Shown here piece after piece: positions 43,516 through 53,653 of a DNA stretch of 64,000 nucleotides; positions within the stretch are counted from its first letter, which is position 1; the number at the start of each line of letters is the position of its first letter. The stretch comes from Chryseobacterium gambrini (GTDB lineage Bacteria; Bacteroidota; Bacteroidia; Flavobacteriales; Weeksellaceae), in NCBI RefSeq assembly GCF_900156825.1, contig NZ_FTOV01000001.1, positions 703,219 through 767,218 on the forward strand. Direction: 5' to 3'. The notes under the pieces are model-generated. The model worked only from the letters and a program-made list of their open reading frames with translations. It did not search any database and was not told the origin of the DNA. A program made the position numbers and the translations under genes.

Positions 43516-45669
43516 ATGACCATGAACAACGAGAATGTAAGATTTCTGAAACCGCTGTTACGAGGATTTCCCATCGTCGTTCTTGCCATGATTATTGCGG
43601 TTTTGGCAGCAAAAAAATACCTCAACTATGTAACGCCGATGTACGAAAGCACCGCAAAACTGAAGCTTGCGGATACACAGGAAGGTGTTCCGAGCGCAAA
43701 TCTCTTCAAAGATTTCGATGTTTTTGCCACACCAAACAAAATAAGCACAGAAATAGAAGTTCTGAAATCGACGTCATTAATTGAAAAAACACTGGAAAAG
43801 CTCCCCTTTTCCACCGAAATTTACAGAAAAGGAAAGGTACGTTCCGTAGAATTGTTCGGCGATTCTCCGATAAAGGTGGAAAGCATTCTAAACGATGAAA
43901 AAAATTACGATAAAAAATTTATCATTAATATAACTTCAAATCAGAATTTTACAATAAAAGCCTCCGATTCTGCCAAAGAAGTAAAAGGCACTTTCGGAGT
44001 TCCTACAGCCATTAAAGGAGGAAAACTCCTGATCACGAAAAACGACAGCTACCTTCAGTCCAAACCCGGTGCAAAAATTGTCGATCAGTATGAAGTTGAA
44101 TTCCTGAGCAGAGAAAAGCTTCTGGATAAGGTAAATAAAAACCTGGATATTGTTTCGGTGGACAAAGATGTTCCCGTTATCAGAATCAATTACAAAAGCA
44201 ATGTTCCTGAAAAAGCAAGTCTTCTCGTAAATACTCTTGCAGAGACTTATATTCAGGATTATATTGAAAATAAATACCGCGCTGCCAATACGACGGTTGA
44301 CTTTCTGAAAAATGAAATCGGACAGGCAAACAATAAGCTTTCCGGTGCAGAAAATCGTATAGAAAATTATCGAAACAAAGAAAATATCATCAATATTCCG
44401 CAGGAAACAGAAACCGATCTGAGAAAAATATCCCAGCTTAAAATTCAGAAAAGCAATCTGAAAATGAATCTGGATGCCATTAAAAATCTCAATAATTATA
44501 TTTCTGAAGGAAAAGACAACTATCTTGAACTTGCCCCAAATTTTGAAGCATTCAACGACCTTCTTTCCACCGAAATGGTGAAAAATATGAAACTGCTTCA
44601 GGCAGAAAAAAAAGAATTGCTCTTAATCTACACTCCGGAACATGAGAAAGTAAAGGTTATTGATTCTAAAATTAAAGATCTTACCGATTACCAAACTGAA
44701 AGCATTAAAAACACCCAGAGAAACCTACAGATCAAATATAACGACATCGACCGCGATATTCAGATTGCAGAACAGGCTTTTATCGGGCTTCCCGAGAAAG
44801 AAAAACTGCTGAACATCATGAACCGTGAGTTTAATCTTTACGAAAAAAACTACAACTTTCTGAACGAAAAAAGAATAGACGCAGAAATTGCCAAAGCGGC
44901 AAAAATTTCTTTTCATAAAATTATTACAAGAGGAGAAATGCCAAAACAGCCGGTTTCGCCGATGCGATCCATCATCATTATTGTTGCAGCCATTATGAGC
45001 ATGATCGGTTCTATTGCCCTCATCTACGCCGTACATTTTGCAAAAGCCAAAGTGAATGATGTATATACCATCGAAAAAAACAGCACCATTCCTGTTGCAT
45101 TTACAACGCCTTATATTAAAAATAGAGAAAACATAATGCATCACTTTCTCGAGAACGTGCTGGAAATGGAACTGAAAGAAATCATTAAAGATAAAAACCT
45201 CATCTGCATCACGTCTTATGATAAATCGAAACAGCATATGTTTCATTCGAAAAACATCATAAAAGCCTTACAGGCGCAATCCAGAAAAGTATTGGTTATT
45301 GATGTGGCAGGAAATTTAGAAAATATTGAAAACATCGATTATATCGACTTTTCAGAAGAAAAAAACTTAAGATTAACTTCAACGGATATTGAAAATCTGA
45401 TCCGTGAAAAAATGACAGGAAATGATCTCTGCATCATCAACAATCAGTCGATAAAACAAGGCAAACTTCCTCTATTATTCCTGAAAATGGCAGATGAAAA
45501 TCTGTTTGTTTTAGACAGCCGGAAAACAGCCGAAAAAACCATTATGAACGTAGAACTTCTGAAGGATGAATACAAACTGACCAATCTATGGTTTGTGCTG
45601 AATAAAGAAGGCTATAACCCGAGTTTAATGACCTCTATTAAAAGTTTTGTAAACAGAAAAAGATCGTGA
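43516..45669 (+). CDS. Wzz/GumC-type chain-length protein with degenerate kinase domain (717 aa)
   Basis: An N-terminal Wzz domain with a first membrane helix (GFPIVVLAMIIAVLAA), a long periplasmic coiled coil (about 260-440) and a second membrane helix (SIIIIVAAIMSMIGSIALIYAV, about 494-515). The C-terminal ~180 residues have the fold signature of a bacterial tyrosine kinase (ICITSYDKSK, then VLVIDVAGN) but lack a proper Walker A (no GKS/GKT) and the C-terminal Tyr cluster. It controls polymer length and export with Wza; the kinase part is probably inactive. ATG 43516 is preferred to a TTG one codon earlier. Confidence 0.9.
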   Translation: MTMNNENVRFLKPLLRGFPIVVLAMIIAVLAAKKYLNYVTPMYESTAKLKLADTQEGVPSANLFKDFDVFATPNKISTEIEVLKSTSLIEKTLEKLPFSTEIYRKGKVRSVELFGDSPIKVESILNDEKNYDKKFIINITSNQNFTIKASDSAKEVKGTFGVPTAIKGGKLLITKNDSYLQSKPGAKIVDQYEVEFLSREKLLDKVNKNLDIVSVDKDVPVIRINYKSNVPEKASLLVNTLAETYIQDYIENKYRAANTTVDFLKNEIGQANNKLSGAENRIENYRNKENIINIPQETETDLRKISQLKIQKSNLKMNLDAIKNLNNYISEGKDNYLELAPNFEAFNDLLSTEMVKNMKLLQAEKKELLLIYTPEHEKVKVIDSKIKDLTDYQTESIKNTQRNLQIKYNDIDRDIQIAEQAFIGLPEKEKLLNIMNREFNLYEKNYNFLNEKRIDAEIAKAAKISFHKIITRGEMPKQPVSPMRSIIIIVAAIMSMIGSIALIYAVHFAKAKVNDVYTIEKNSTIPVAFTTPYIKNRENIMHHFLENVLEMELKEIIKDKNLICITSYDKSKQHMFHSKNIIKALQAQSRKVLVIDVAGNLENIENIDYIDFSEEKNLRLTSTDIENLIREKMTGNDLCIINNQSIKQGKLPLLFLKMADENLFVLDSRKTAEKTIMNVELLKDEYKLTNLWFVLNKEGYNPSLMTSIKSFVNRKRS

Positions 45670-46892
45670 AAAAGCTTACAGAAATATTTCGCAGACCCAC
45701 ATCTCTGGTTTTCGCAGACCAGTTGATTTTCAGCGGAACAAATTTTCTTCTGACGTTTTTACTTGCCCGAAAACTGAATATTTCAGATTTTGGTCTCTTC
45801 TCGTCTGTGCTTTTGGTGACGTATCTTTTGGTAGGCATCTGCAACGCCATTGTAGTACAGCCTTTCCAGATTCTGGCAGCCAAAGAATTCACTAAAAAAT
45901 CGCTGGGCTTTGTTTTTCAGGCTTCAGTAGTTTTAATAATGATTTTCTCTGCCTTACTGTTGATGGCTAAATTTCTGCCCGTTTCTGCACTGGCGTTTTT
46001 TAAAGATAATCTATTGGCGATCATCGCTTTTGCGGCAGCATATGTTTTTCAGGATTTCCTGAGAAAGGTTCTGCTTACGATAGACCGCATACAATTGGTG
46101 CTTTTTATCGACAGCATCTTCCTTCTTGTTTTTCCTTTAATCTGGTTTGAAAACAGTCTTGATTTAGGAAAAAGTCTTCTGATCATTGCTATCGTCAACG
46201 CCATTGCTTCCCTTCCCGGAGTTTGGTATTGTGTGAAAAATGCAGAATTCAGTTTGAAAAATGCTTCCCTTTTTCATTATCATGTTACAGAAGGAAAGTG
46301 GCTTTTAAGCGCTTCGGTGGTTCAGTGGTTTTCCAGTAATTTTTTCACGCTCGTTGCGGGAATTTACTTAGGAGTCAATGCTTTGGGAGCTTTGAGGCTG
46401 GTTCAGTCTTTTTTCGGGATTATTAATGTCATTCTTCAGACCGTTGAAAATTATTACCTTCCGAAAACAGCCCAGCTTCATTATCAGGATAAAAAAGAAG
46501 AAAAAAAATCCCTGCTTTTCAGTATGTCGAAAGGAATGATGGCTTTAGGAATTCTGATCATCGGTTTCTTTATTTTTTCAGAACCTTTAATTACGTTATT
46601 GGGCGGAGAACAATATAAGCAGTATGGCTTTGTTATTAAACTTATTTCGGTATTATATGTTGTGATTTTGTACAGCTATCCTACCCGACTTTCCATAAGA
46701 GTTCTGGAGCAGAATAAAGCTTTTTTTACAGGATACTGCATTTCGTTTGTGTTTTCAATACTCAGTTTTCATTTTTTACTGAAATACGGAGCACTTTACG
46801 GCGCAGTTGCTGGTCTTGTAATCAACCAGATTCTAATGATCGTGTACTGGAAAATTTTACTTAACAGAAAACAGATTTCGGTATGGGCATAG
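45666..46892 (+). CDS. Wzx-type polysaccharide flippase (408 aa)
   Basis: A multi-pass inner-membrane protein with about 12 helices of the oligosaccharide flippase group, with the typical opening FRRPTSLVFADQLIFSGTNFLLTFLLARKLNISDFGLFSSVLLV. It moves lipid-linked repeat units across the inner membrane. It starts with GTG inside the previous stop (GTGA, 4-bp overlap) and overlaps the following glycosyltransferase by 10 bp. Confidence 0.9.
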   Translation: MKKLTEIFRRPTSLVFADQLIFSGTNFLLTFLLARKLNISDFGLFSSVLLVTYLLVGICNAIVVQPFQILAAKEFTKKSLGFVFQASVVLIMIFSALLLMAKFLPVSALAFFKDNLLAIIAFAAAYVFQDFLRKVLLTIDRIQLVLFIDSIFLLVFPLIWFENSLDLGKSLLIIAIVNAIASLPGVWYCVKNAEFSLKNASLFHYHVTEGKWLLSASVVQWFSSNFFTLVAGIYLGVNALGALRLVQSFFGIINVILQTVENYYLPKTAQLHYQDKKEEKKSLLFSMSKGMMALGILIIGFFIFSEPLITLLGGEQYKQYGFVIKLISVLYVVILYSYPTRLSIRVLEQNKAFFTGYCISFVFSILSFHFLLKYGALYGAVAGLVINQILMIVYWKILLNRKQISVWA

Positions 46893-47998
46893 TACATTTG
46901 ATATTGGGAAAAGCAAATCCTGAAAAGATGAACGGCGTAAATAAAGTCGTGTACAATATAGCGACCAAACAGGCTGAAAACAGGCAGGATGTAGAAGTTT
47001 GGGGAATTTCCGAAAATACAGAGATCAATTACCCCGAAAGAAACTTTAAAACGAAGATTTTTAAACGGAAAAAAAATCCTTTTTCCATTCCTGAAGATCT
47101 TCAGAAAGAAATTATAAACAGCGGCGGATCTACGGTTTTTCATCTTCACGGCGGATGGATTCCTGTATTTTCGTCTTTAAGCAGATTTTTGCAGAAACAC
47201 AAATTCAATTATATTATTACGCCCCACGGTGCGTACAACGCGGTCGCAATGCAGAAAAGCATGATTACCAAAAAGCTTTACTTCGAGTTATTTGAAAAAG
47301 CGGTCATCAAAAATGCTGTAAAAATTCATTGCATTGGCGAAAGCGAAATGGAGGGTTTACAGTCGATTTATCCAACCCAAAAAGGCACTTTAATTCCATA
47401 CGGTTTTGAAAGAGTAAAAGAAGACTTTTCTTTCAGTTCCCAAAAGGAAAGTCTGATTTTCGGATTTGTTGGACGGCTGGATATTTACACAAAAGGTCTG
47501 GATCTGCTTGTGGAAAGTTTTGCTGAATTTTCTAAAGCGGATCCTTATTCTGAATTGTGGATTGTGGGCGACAGCGACGAGAAAGCCGAACTACACCAAA
47601 AGATAAAAGCATTGGGAATTGAGGATAAAACAATCCTTTTCGGAAGTAAATTTGGCGAAGAAAAAAATGATCTCCTGAAAAAGATGGACGTTTTTGTGCA
47701 TCCCTCAAGAAACGAAGGATTGCCGGTTTCCGTAATCGAAGCCGCAAATTTCGGGAAACCCTGTATTGTTACCAAAAACACCAACATTGGCTATCTTGTT
47801 GAACAATACAATGCGGGAATCAATATTCCGTCGCCTCAGACAGCGCTCCTTACCAAAGCATTTTTCGACATTTCCAAAATCTGGAAAGATCGGCAGAATT
47901 ATGAAAAGATCTGCGGAAATGCGGTAAAAATGGTAGAAGAAGCGTTTGACTGGAACAACATTCTTGATGAAATGAATACCAAACTCTACAACTGCTGA
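46883..47998 (+). CDS. GT4-type glycosyltransferase (371 aa)
   Basis: A GT-B fold enzyme: N-terminal domain with NGVNKVVYNI and HLHGGWIP, then the donor domain FGFVGRLDIYTKGLDLLVES and the GT4 motif HPSRNEGLPVSVIEAANFGKPCI with the E-x7-E pattern. It adds a sugar from a nucleotide donor to the growing unit. It overlaps the flippase gene and is followed by the Wzy-like gene 1 bp later. Confidence 0.93.
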   Translation: MGIVHLILGKANPEKMNGVNKVVYNIATKQAENRQDVEVWGISENTEINYPERNFKTKIFKRKKNPFSIPEDLQKEIINSGGSTVFHLHGGWIPVFSSLSRFLQKHKFNYIITPHGAYNAVAMQKSMITKKLYFELFEKAVIKNAVKIHCIGESEMEGLQSIYPTQKGTLIPYGFERVKEDFSFSSQKESLIFGFVGRLDIYTKGLDLLVESFAEFSKADPYSELWIVGDSDEKAELHQKIKALGIEDKTILFGSKFGEEKNDLLKKMDVFVHPSRNEGLPVSVIEAANFGKPCIVTKNTNIGYLVEQYNAGINIPSPQTALLTKAFFDISKIWKDRQNYEKICGNAVKMVEEAFDWNNILDEMNTKLYNC

Positions 47999-47999
47999 A

Positions 48000-49292
48000 A
48001 TGGAAACATTACCTCTTCATCATCAGCAATTTCTTAAAAAGCTCAACAATCAGCTGTTTATTATTCTGCTGCTTATGGTGGCGTGTTTTTTTACGTGGAG
48101 CGAAAATGTAAACATTACACGAGCCATCAAAGTAGTCGGAAGAATGGGCGTGATGATCTCTTCTATTCTCCTGTACCGGAAAATCATCAGATACGGAAGC
48201 ATCAATTCTTTAGAATACAAAAACATATTTTCGCCTATTTTATACATCTGCTATTTAATTTTAGGCTTTATATCATTTTCCTGGAGTACCAATCCGGGAT
48301 TCAGCGCTTTGCAATGGTTTATGACCTTTCAGAGCTTTGTTTTTGCTTATTTTTTCGTAAAAAGTCTGAAAATTTTAGACGTTTATTTCGAAGGTCACAA
48401 CATCAGACTGTATCATCTTCTGGGAAATACTGTTTTCGTTCTTCAACTGGTTTTCGTCATCGGAATGTGGATTAATCCCGATGTATTTTTCCGGCTTACA
48501 GACGGTGGCGAAGAAGCCAGACTGGGCGGAACAATGATGAATCCCAACGAGCTTGGAATGCTTGCAGGAGTGGGTTCTGCATGTCTTATTTTTGATCTCT
48601 ACCGCTTTAAAAAGAAAGTCTGGACCATCATAAAAATTCTTGTCATTTTATATGCTTTATTCATGACCGGATCACGATCTTCGCTGATCGGCGTTTTGCT
48701 GATTGTCTTTTTCCACATCAACCAGACCAAACAGAAAACCCTTAAATTTGCCATTATTGCGCTTGTTGCCATGGTTGCTCCTTTCGCGGTATATACGGTT
48801 ATTCTGAAAGGCGGCGATCAGGAAAGGCTGGAAGAAATCATGAGTCTTACAGGAAGACTTCCGTTTTGGCAGGCTTTAATTACGGAAGGTTTACCCAGAG
48901 AACCACTTTTGGGTTTTGGCTTTATGAGGATCGATTACAAAGAGTTTTTCCAGAGCGCCCATACGTATCCGGGAAAAATGACGCACAATACTTTTATGCA
49001 GGTTCTCATGAATCTTGGATTTATCGGGTTTACCATTGTTCTTTTTCAGGTATTTTTTACCGTAAAATCCATATTGTCTGAACAGAAGGAACTGAAACTG
49101 ATGCTCATCGGGATTCTTATTCCTATCGTGATCAATTCCTTTACAGAATTTGGAATTTTCGGGGAAAGTAATTATGGGATCATGTTCTATCAGATCATTA
49201 TATTTTCCATTGCATTCCGTAACAACAATCATCTTACAAGGTTGCAGAAAATCATTCTTAAGAAAAAAAGACCGGAGTTGCTGCCGGACTAA
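48000..49292 (+). CDS. Wzy/O-antigen-ligase-type polymerase (430 aa)
   Basis: About 10-11 membrane helices with a large periplasmic loop, and the Wzy_C/O-antigen ligase features GGTMMNPNELGMLAGVG, TGSRSSLIGVLL and AHTYPGKMTHNTFMQVLMNLGFIG. It should join repeat units into the polymer on the periplasmic side. It closes the first exopolysaccharide transcription unit; a TTCCA-N5-TGGAA palindrome follows 22 bp after the stop. Confidence 0.88.
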   Translation: METLPLHHQQFLKKLNNQLFIILLLMVACFFTWSENVNITRAIKVVGRMGVMISSILLYRKIIRYGSINSLEYKNIFSPILYICYLILGFISFSWSTNPGFSALQWFMTFQSFVFAYFFVKSLKILDVYFEGHNIRLYHLLGNTVFVLQLVFVIGMWINPDVFFRLTDGGEEARLGGTMMNPNELGMLAGVGSACLIFDLYRFKKKVWTIIKILVILYALFMTGSRSSLIGVLLIVFFHINQTKQKTLKFAIIALVAMVAPFAVYTVILKGGDQERLEEIMSLTGRLPFWQALITEGLPREPLLGFGFMRIDYKEFFQSAHTYPGKMTHNTFMQVLMNLGFIGFTIVLFQVFFTVKSILSEQKELKLMLIGILIPIVINSFTEFGIFGESNYGIMFYQIIIFSIAFRNNNHLTRLQKIILKKKRPELLPD

Positions 49293-49313
49293 ATTTCCAC
49301 AGAACAGTATTTT

Positions 49314-49328
49314 TTCCATATTTTGGAA
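49314..49328. promoter_or_regulatory. Palindrome TTCCA-N5-TGGAA, copy 2
   Basis: Identical 15 bases to copy 1, with 18 bases shared in all (including the flanking T and AT). It lies 97 bp before the next ATG. TTGGCAG at 49382-49388 resembles a -24 box, without a -12 GC. Confidence 0.6.
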
Positions 49329-49424
49329 TTTAAATTCAATTAAAAAATTCGTAACTAATTAATTATCAGCATTTTAATTTTTTGGCAGATATTTTTATAC
49401 TATTTTGGTATATCAATAATCATC

Positions 49425-51734
49425 ATGAAAACATTATTTAGAAATACAGGGTACAAATTGTTTACAAAACAGGAAGAGAACAGCAAGAAAATCTCTTTTT
49501 CGTACATCAAAAATCCTGACGGAACAGTAAGGTGGTTTTGGAACTCAGATTCCTCAAAGCCTTTATTTCTAAAATTTTACAATGCTGCCACACCGAAAGC
49601 AAAACTTTTCGAGGTATTGGTAAAAACGGTTTTTGCGCTGCGTTTACAGAAAATTGTTTTTAAGAAAGAGGTTCTTTATTATGTAAAAAACAGTGAGCCG
49701 GTTTTTAATATAGAAAACGACTGGGCTATTTTTACAGGAACTGTTGGTCCCAACAATAAGGCACTTCTGTTCAGCGGAGGATATTTTTACAAGATCGCGG
49801 AAACAGATTCTGCTAAAAAGCTGATTGCTACAGAAAACAGAAATCTGAGAAAAATTATTTCTGGCAATGTATTGCAGGTTCCGGAAGCTTCCATGATTAA
49901 TGAAAACATTCTTAAATTATCTGATATTTCAAAAGGCGGAATGCGTGAAAATTCTTTCACGAAAATTCATGCGGAAGCATTGAAAATGATTTCCTTACAC
50001 CATGAAAGAAGCGTGAAAATATCGGACTGGAAGTATTTTCAGAAGGTGAAAGAACAGTTTTTAAGTGTTGATGATGAAAGAATTCCGAAAAACATCCTCC
50101 GAAAGATAAAAGCGATCCTGAGACACACCAACGAAGATGAAAACATCGATGTCGCCTTTTCGCACGGAGATTTCACCTCATGGAACTGCTACGTAAAGAA
50201 TGAAAAACTAGCAGTTTACGACTGGGAACTGTCTTCCACAGAAAAACCGAAAGCGTTCGATTTCTTTCATTTTATCATTCAGAACGGAATTTTAATCCAG
50301 AAAAAAAGCTGGAAAGAAATTTATACAGAAATTGAAGAGAAAAATAAAATTACCTTCCGGTTCAGTGACGCGGAACTTCAGAAATATTTAAAATTTTATC
50401 TTCTGACGAACACGTTATCTTACCTTACCATTTATGCGGCACAGGAAGAATGGCATATGCAGATTCACTGGCTGTTAAAAACATGGAATGAAGCTTTAAA
50501 TATCATTCTTAAAGACTACTCTACCGAAAGAGAACTGGTCATTTTAGATACTTTCGATGCGCTTTACCATACCGATTATGCGGCTTTGAAATTTCACAAC
50601 GAAGAACCGGAAAAGCTGAAGCTGAATTCTGATATTGATATGATTATTTCTTCTGAAAACGCGCAGAAATTAGTCAGTTATTTATCCGGACACAGTCTCG
50701 TACAGAAAGTTTCAACGGTGAAAAAATCTTTTATGCAGACAGTAAGAATCGTTACGCTTCAAAACGAAATTCTTAATCTGGATCTTATTCATCAGGTAAA
50801 ATGGAAGCATATACAGATCATGGAGGTTTCAAAAATCCTTGAAAACAGAAGAAAAAACAGATTTGGCGTTTATAAAGTTTCAGAAAAAGACACTGCCCGA
50901 TTTATTGATCTGTTTTACAGCCTGAACGATGCAGAAATTCCTGAAACGCACGAGAAATTTGTTTCAGAACATTTAAAATCAAACAAAATAACCGACAGAG
51001 AACTTACCATTAAAACCCTGAAAATGAAAAACGAAAACAGAGGATTCAGTTATTTTAAAAATATTGTTCATTATTTAAAAGATTCATTTGCAGAAAAAGG
51101 ATTCATCATCACATTCAGCGGTGTAGACGGAGCCGGAAAATCTACCGTGATCTCGGAAGTTTCCGAACTTATTGAAAAACGTTACAGAAGACCTGTAAAA
51201 GTTCTGAGACACAGACCTTCCCTGCTTCCGATCCTGAGTGTATGGACCAAAGGAAAGGAAAAAGCACATGAGGACGCGGTGAATTCTTTGCCAAGACAGG
51301 GAAACAACAAAAATTCTCTTTCTTCCTTATTACGATTCGGATATTATTATACAGATTATATTTTAGGACAGTTTGTTATTTACACAAAATATGTTTTGAG
51401 GGGAAAAATAGTTTTATACGACAGGTATTATTTCGATTTTATTGCCGATGCAAGAAGAAGCAACATTCAGCTTCCGAAATCCGTAACGGAGACAGGATAT
51501 CATTTCCTGATGAAGCCGGAGTTCAACTTCTTCCTGTACGCCGCGCCTGAAAAAATACTTAGCAGAAAAAAAGAACTTTCGTATCACTCGATTTGCGACC
51601 TTACTTCAGAGTACAGTTCCCTTTTCTCTAAACTGGAGAGAAAGAACCAGAGAGTGAAGTACTTAGCAATCGAAAACAATGATCTTGATGTGACATTAGG
51701 AACGATCATGAACACAATAATCACAGAGAGATGA
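49425..51734 (+). CDS. Three-domain protein: APH-like kinase, nucleotidyltransferase-like, thymidylate-kinase-like (769 aa)
   Basis: The N-terminal part carries an aminoglycoside-phosphotransferase-like motif HGDFTSWN (247-254) and DWE (266-268). The middle has a nucleotidyltransferase-like SDIDMII (402-408). The C-terminal ~210 residues are a P-loop kinase of the thymidylate kinase type: GVDGAGKST (566-574), a DRYYFD motif and a LID-like tail. I know no single enzyme with this plan; it could phosphorylate a sugar or lipid intermediate of the polymer. It starts a new unit after the palindrome and overlaps the acetyltransferase gene by 4 bp. Confidence 0.75.
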   Translation: MKTLFRNTGYKLFTKQEENSKKISFSYIKNPDGTVRWFWNSDSSKPLFLKFYNAATPKAKLFEVLVKTVFALRLQKIVFKKEVLYYVKNSEPVFNIENDWAIFTGTVGPNNKALLFSGGYFYKIAETDSAKKLIATENRNLRKIISGNVLQVPEASMINENILKLSDISKGGMRENSFTKIHAEALKMISLHHERSVKISDWKYFQKVKEQFLSVDDERIPKNILRKIKAILRHTNEDENIDVAFSHGDFTSWNCYVKNEKLAVYDWELSSTEKPKAFDFFHFIIQNGILIQKKSWKEIYTEIEEKNKITFRFSDAELQKYLKFYLLTNTLSYLTIYAAQEEWHMQIHWLLKTWNEALNIILKDYSTERELVILDTFDALYHTDYAALKFHNEEPEKLKLNSDIDMIISSENAQKLVSYLSGHSLVQKVSTVKKSFMQTVRIVTLQNEILNLDLIHQVKWKHIQIMEVSKILENRRKNRFGVYKVSEKDTARFIDLFYSLNDAEIPETHEKFVSEHLKSNKITDRELTIKTLKMKNENRGFSYFKNIVHYLKDSFAEKGFIITFSGVDGAGKSTVISEVSELIEKRYRRPVKVLRHRPSLLPILSVWTKGKEKAHEDAVNSLPRQGNNKNSLSSLLRFGYYYTDYILGQFVIYTKYVLRGKIVLYDRYYFDFIADARRSNIQLPKSVTETGYHFLMKPEFNFFLYAAPEKILSRKKELSYHSICDLTSEYSSLFSKLERKNQRVKYLAIENNDLDVTLGTIMNTIITER

Positions 51735-52471
51735 AAAAGCTTGTCGTAAAAATCATAAAACTAAGAAGTCCCTACTTTACTATAGATGATGATCTGAACT
51801 CCGGAGCGGTTCTGCAGTTTATCTGGATCCAGCTCTGGAGCATCATCAGAGGTTTCAGGATGCTTCTCTCTTTCAGAAATCCCAAAGGAATGCTTTTAGG
51901 CAAAAGAGTAAATTTCTTTAATGTTTCTAAAATAAAATGGGGAAAGTTTCTGCGTCTGGGAAATGATGTGTATGTTTCTGCCCTTGCAAAACACGGAATT
52001 GAATTTGGAGACAATGTATCGATAGGCGCTTTCAGCAGAGTGATTGTTTCCACCTCTTTTAACAATATCGGAGAAAAAATAAAAATAGGAAATAATGTCG
52101 GGATCGGAGAATTTGCTTATCTGGGCGGTTCCGGAGGTCTTGAAATCGGAGACGAATGCATCGTAGGACAATATCTGAGCTGTCACCCCGAAAATCATAA
52201 TTATGAAGATCCTGAAACATCAATCCGGCTTCAGGGCGTTAACAGAAAAGGAATAAAAATCGGGAAAAACTGCTGGATCGGAAGTAAAGTAACGATTCTG
52301 GACGGTGTGGAAATCGGAAACGGATGTATTCTGGCTGCAGGAAGTGTAATTACGAAATCTTTTCCGGACAACAGCATTATCGGCGGAGTTCCCGCTAAAC
52401 TTTTAAAAACAAGAACCCATGAAAACCAATCAGACGATACTCGCAACGTGCTACGCCATCAATCCGTATAA
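51731..52471 (+). CDS. Hexapeptide-repeat acyltransferase (246 aa)
   Basis: A left-handed beta-helix acetyltransferase: repeated [LIV]-G-x4 hexads such as IEFGDNVSIGAFSRVIV, IKIGNNVGIGEFAYLG, and the typical end KIGKNCWIGSKVTILDGVEIGNGCILAAGSVITKSFPDNSIIGGVPAKLLK. A His in CHPENHNY may be catalytic. It likely acetylates a polymer sugar. The last 53 bp overlap the start of the next glycosyltransferase in another frame. Confidence 0.93.
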   Translation: MKKLVVKIIKLRSPYFTIDDDLNSGAVLQFIWIQLWSIIRGFRMLLSFRNPKGMLLGKRVNFFNVSKIKWGKFLRLGNDVYVSALAKHGIEFGDNVSIGAFSRVIVSTSFNNIGEKIKIGNNVGIGEFAYLGGSGGLEIGDECIVGQYLSCHPENHNYEDPETSIRLQGVNRKGIKIGKNCWIGSKVTILDGVEIGNGCILAAGSVITKSFPDNSIIGGVPAKLLKTRTHENQSDDTRNVLRHQSV

Positions 52472-53651
52472 AGGATCGGAAGATGCGATGGGATGGAATT
52501 TTGTGTATCAGATCGCCAGATTCCGTAAAGTTTTTGTGGTAACGAGAAAAAACAATAAAACACATATTGAAAAATACATGAAGGAAAATCCAGATCCGTT
52601 GTATCAGAACATGAATTTCCTTTATTTTGATCTTCCCTACTGGATGCGTTTCTGGAAAAAGGGAGGTCGCGGTGCGCTTCTGTATTATTATCTATGGCAA
52701 CGAGGCATTGTTTCATTTGTAAAAAAACAGAAGGTGGATTTTGACATTGCCCACAATGTGAATTTTCATAACGACTGGACGCCAAGTTTTTTATGGAAAT
52801 TAAAAAAGCCTTTGGTTTGGGGACCTGTAGGACATCATCCTCTCATTCCTAAACAATATCTGAAAGATTATTCCCAAAAATATTTCCTTAAAGACCGTTT
52901 AACATGGATGGTGAAAAACTTTTTCTGGAAACTTTCGCCTTCTCTGAAGAAAACAGTTCAGCATTCTAATCACATCTGGTGCATGAACAGCGGAGTTCCG
53001 GAGAAGCTTAAAGTTAAAAAAGATCAGTATTCGCTTTATCCTTCGGTTGCTTCGGAAGATTTTTATCAAAAAGATGAAGTGGCGGTAAAATCGGATTTTG
53101 CCGTAATCAGCGTAGGAAGATTTGTTCCTTTAAAAGGTTTTGATCTCACGATCCGTTCATTCATTCAGTTTATCAGTGCGCTTTCTGAAGAAGAAAAAGC
53201 GAAATGCAAGTTAATTTTGGTGGGAACCGGCGAACAAAAGCAGTTTTACAAAGATTTAATTCAGCAAAATAATGCTGACAATTATATTGAAATCATTGAA
53301 TGGATCGACCGCAGAGAGCTGATGAAAATGTATGAAAAAGCTTCGGTTTTTCTCTTTCCGTCTCATGAAGGAGCAGGAATGGTGGTTCCGGAAGCACTTT
53401 CTTTCGGACTTCCGGTTGTCTGTCTTCAAAATGAAGGTCCCGGAGAATTTATTACCGAAAAATGCGGTTTTACTGTTCCACAGCAGGAATATGATCAAAC
53501 GGTAACGGAATTGAGCGATGCTTTAATGAAATTATTTTCAGACAAAGATCTTCAGCACAAAATGAGCATTGAAGCCAGAAAGCATTACCTCGACCGATTT
53601 TCCTGGGAAAAAAGAGGCGATCATCTCAATACAATCTATAACCAAATTTAG
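52419..53651 (+). CDS. GT4-type glycosyltransferase (410 aa)
   Basis: A GT-B enzyme with an N-terminal acceptor domain (NPYKGSEDAMGWNFVYQIA, HNVNFHNDWTPSFLW) and a donor domain with SVGRFVPLKGFDLTIRSF and FLFPSHEGAGMVVPEALSFGLPVVCL. The ATG at 52419 gives a full-length N-terminus and overlaps the acetyltransferase end by 53 bp. The next gene starts 2 bp after its stop. Confidence 0.93.
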   Translation: MKTNQTILATCYAINPYKGSEDAMGWNFVYQIARFRKVFVVTRKNNKTHIEKYMKENPDPLYQNMNFLYFDLPYWMRFWKKGGRGALLYYYLWQRGIVSFVKKQKVDFDIAHNVNFHNDWTPSFLWKLKKPLVWGPVGHHPLIPKQYLKDYSQKYFLKDRLTWMVKNFFWKLSPSLKKTVQHSNHIWCMNSGVPEKLKVKKDQYSLYPSVASEDFYQKDEVAVKSDFAVISVGRFVPLKGFDLTIRSFIQFISALSEEEKAKCKLILVGTGEQKQFYKDLIQQNNADNYIEIIEWIDRRELMKMYEKASVFLFPSHEGAGMVVPEALSFGLPVVCLQNEGPGEFITEKCGFTVPQQEYDQTVTELSDALMKLFSDKDLQHKMSIEARKHYLDRFSWEKRGDHLNTIYNQI

Positions 53652-53653
53652 CC

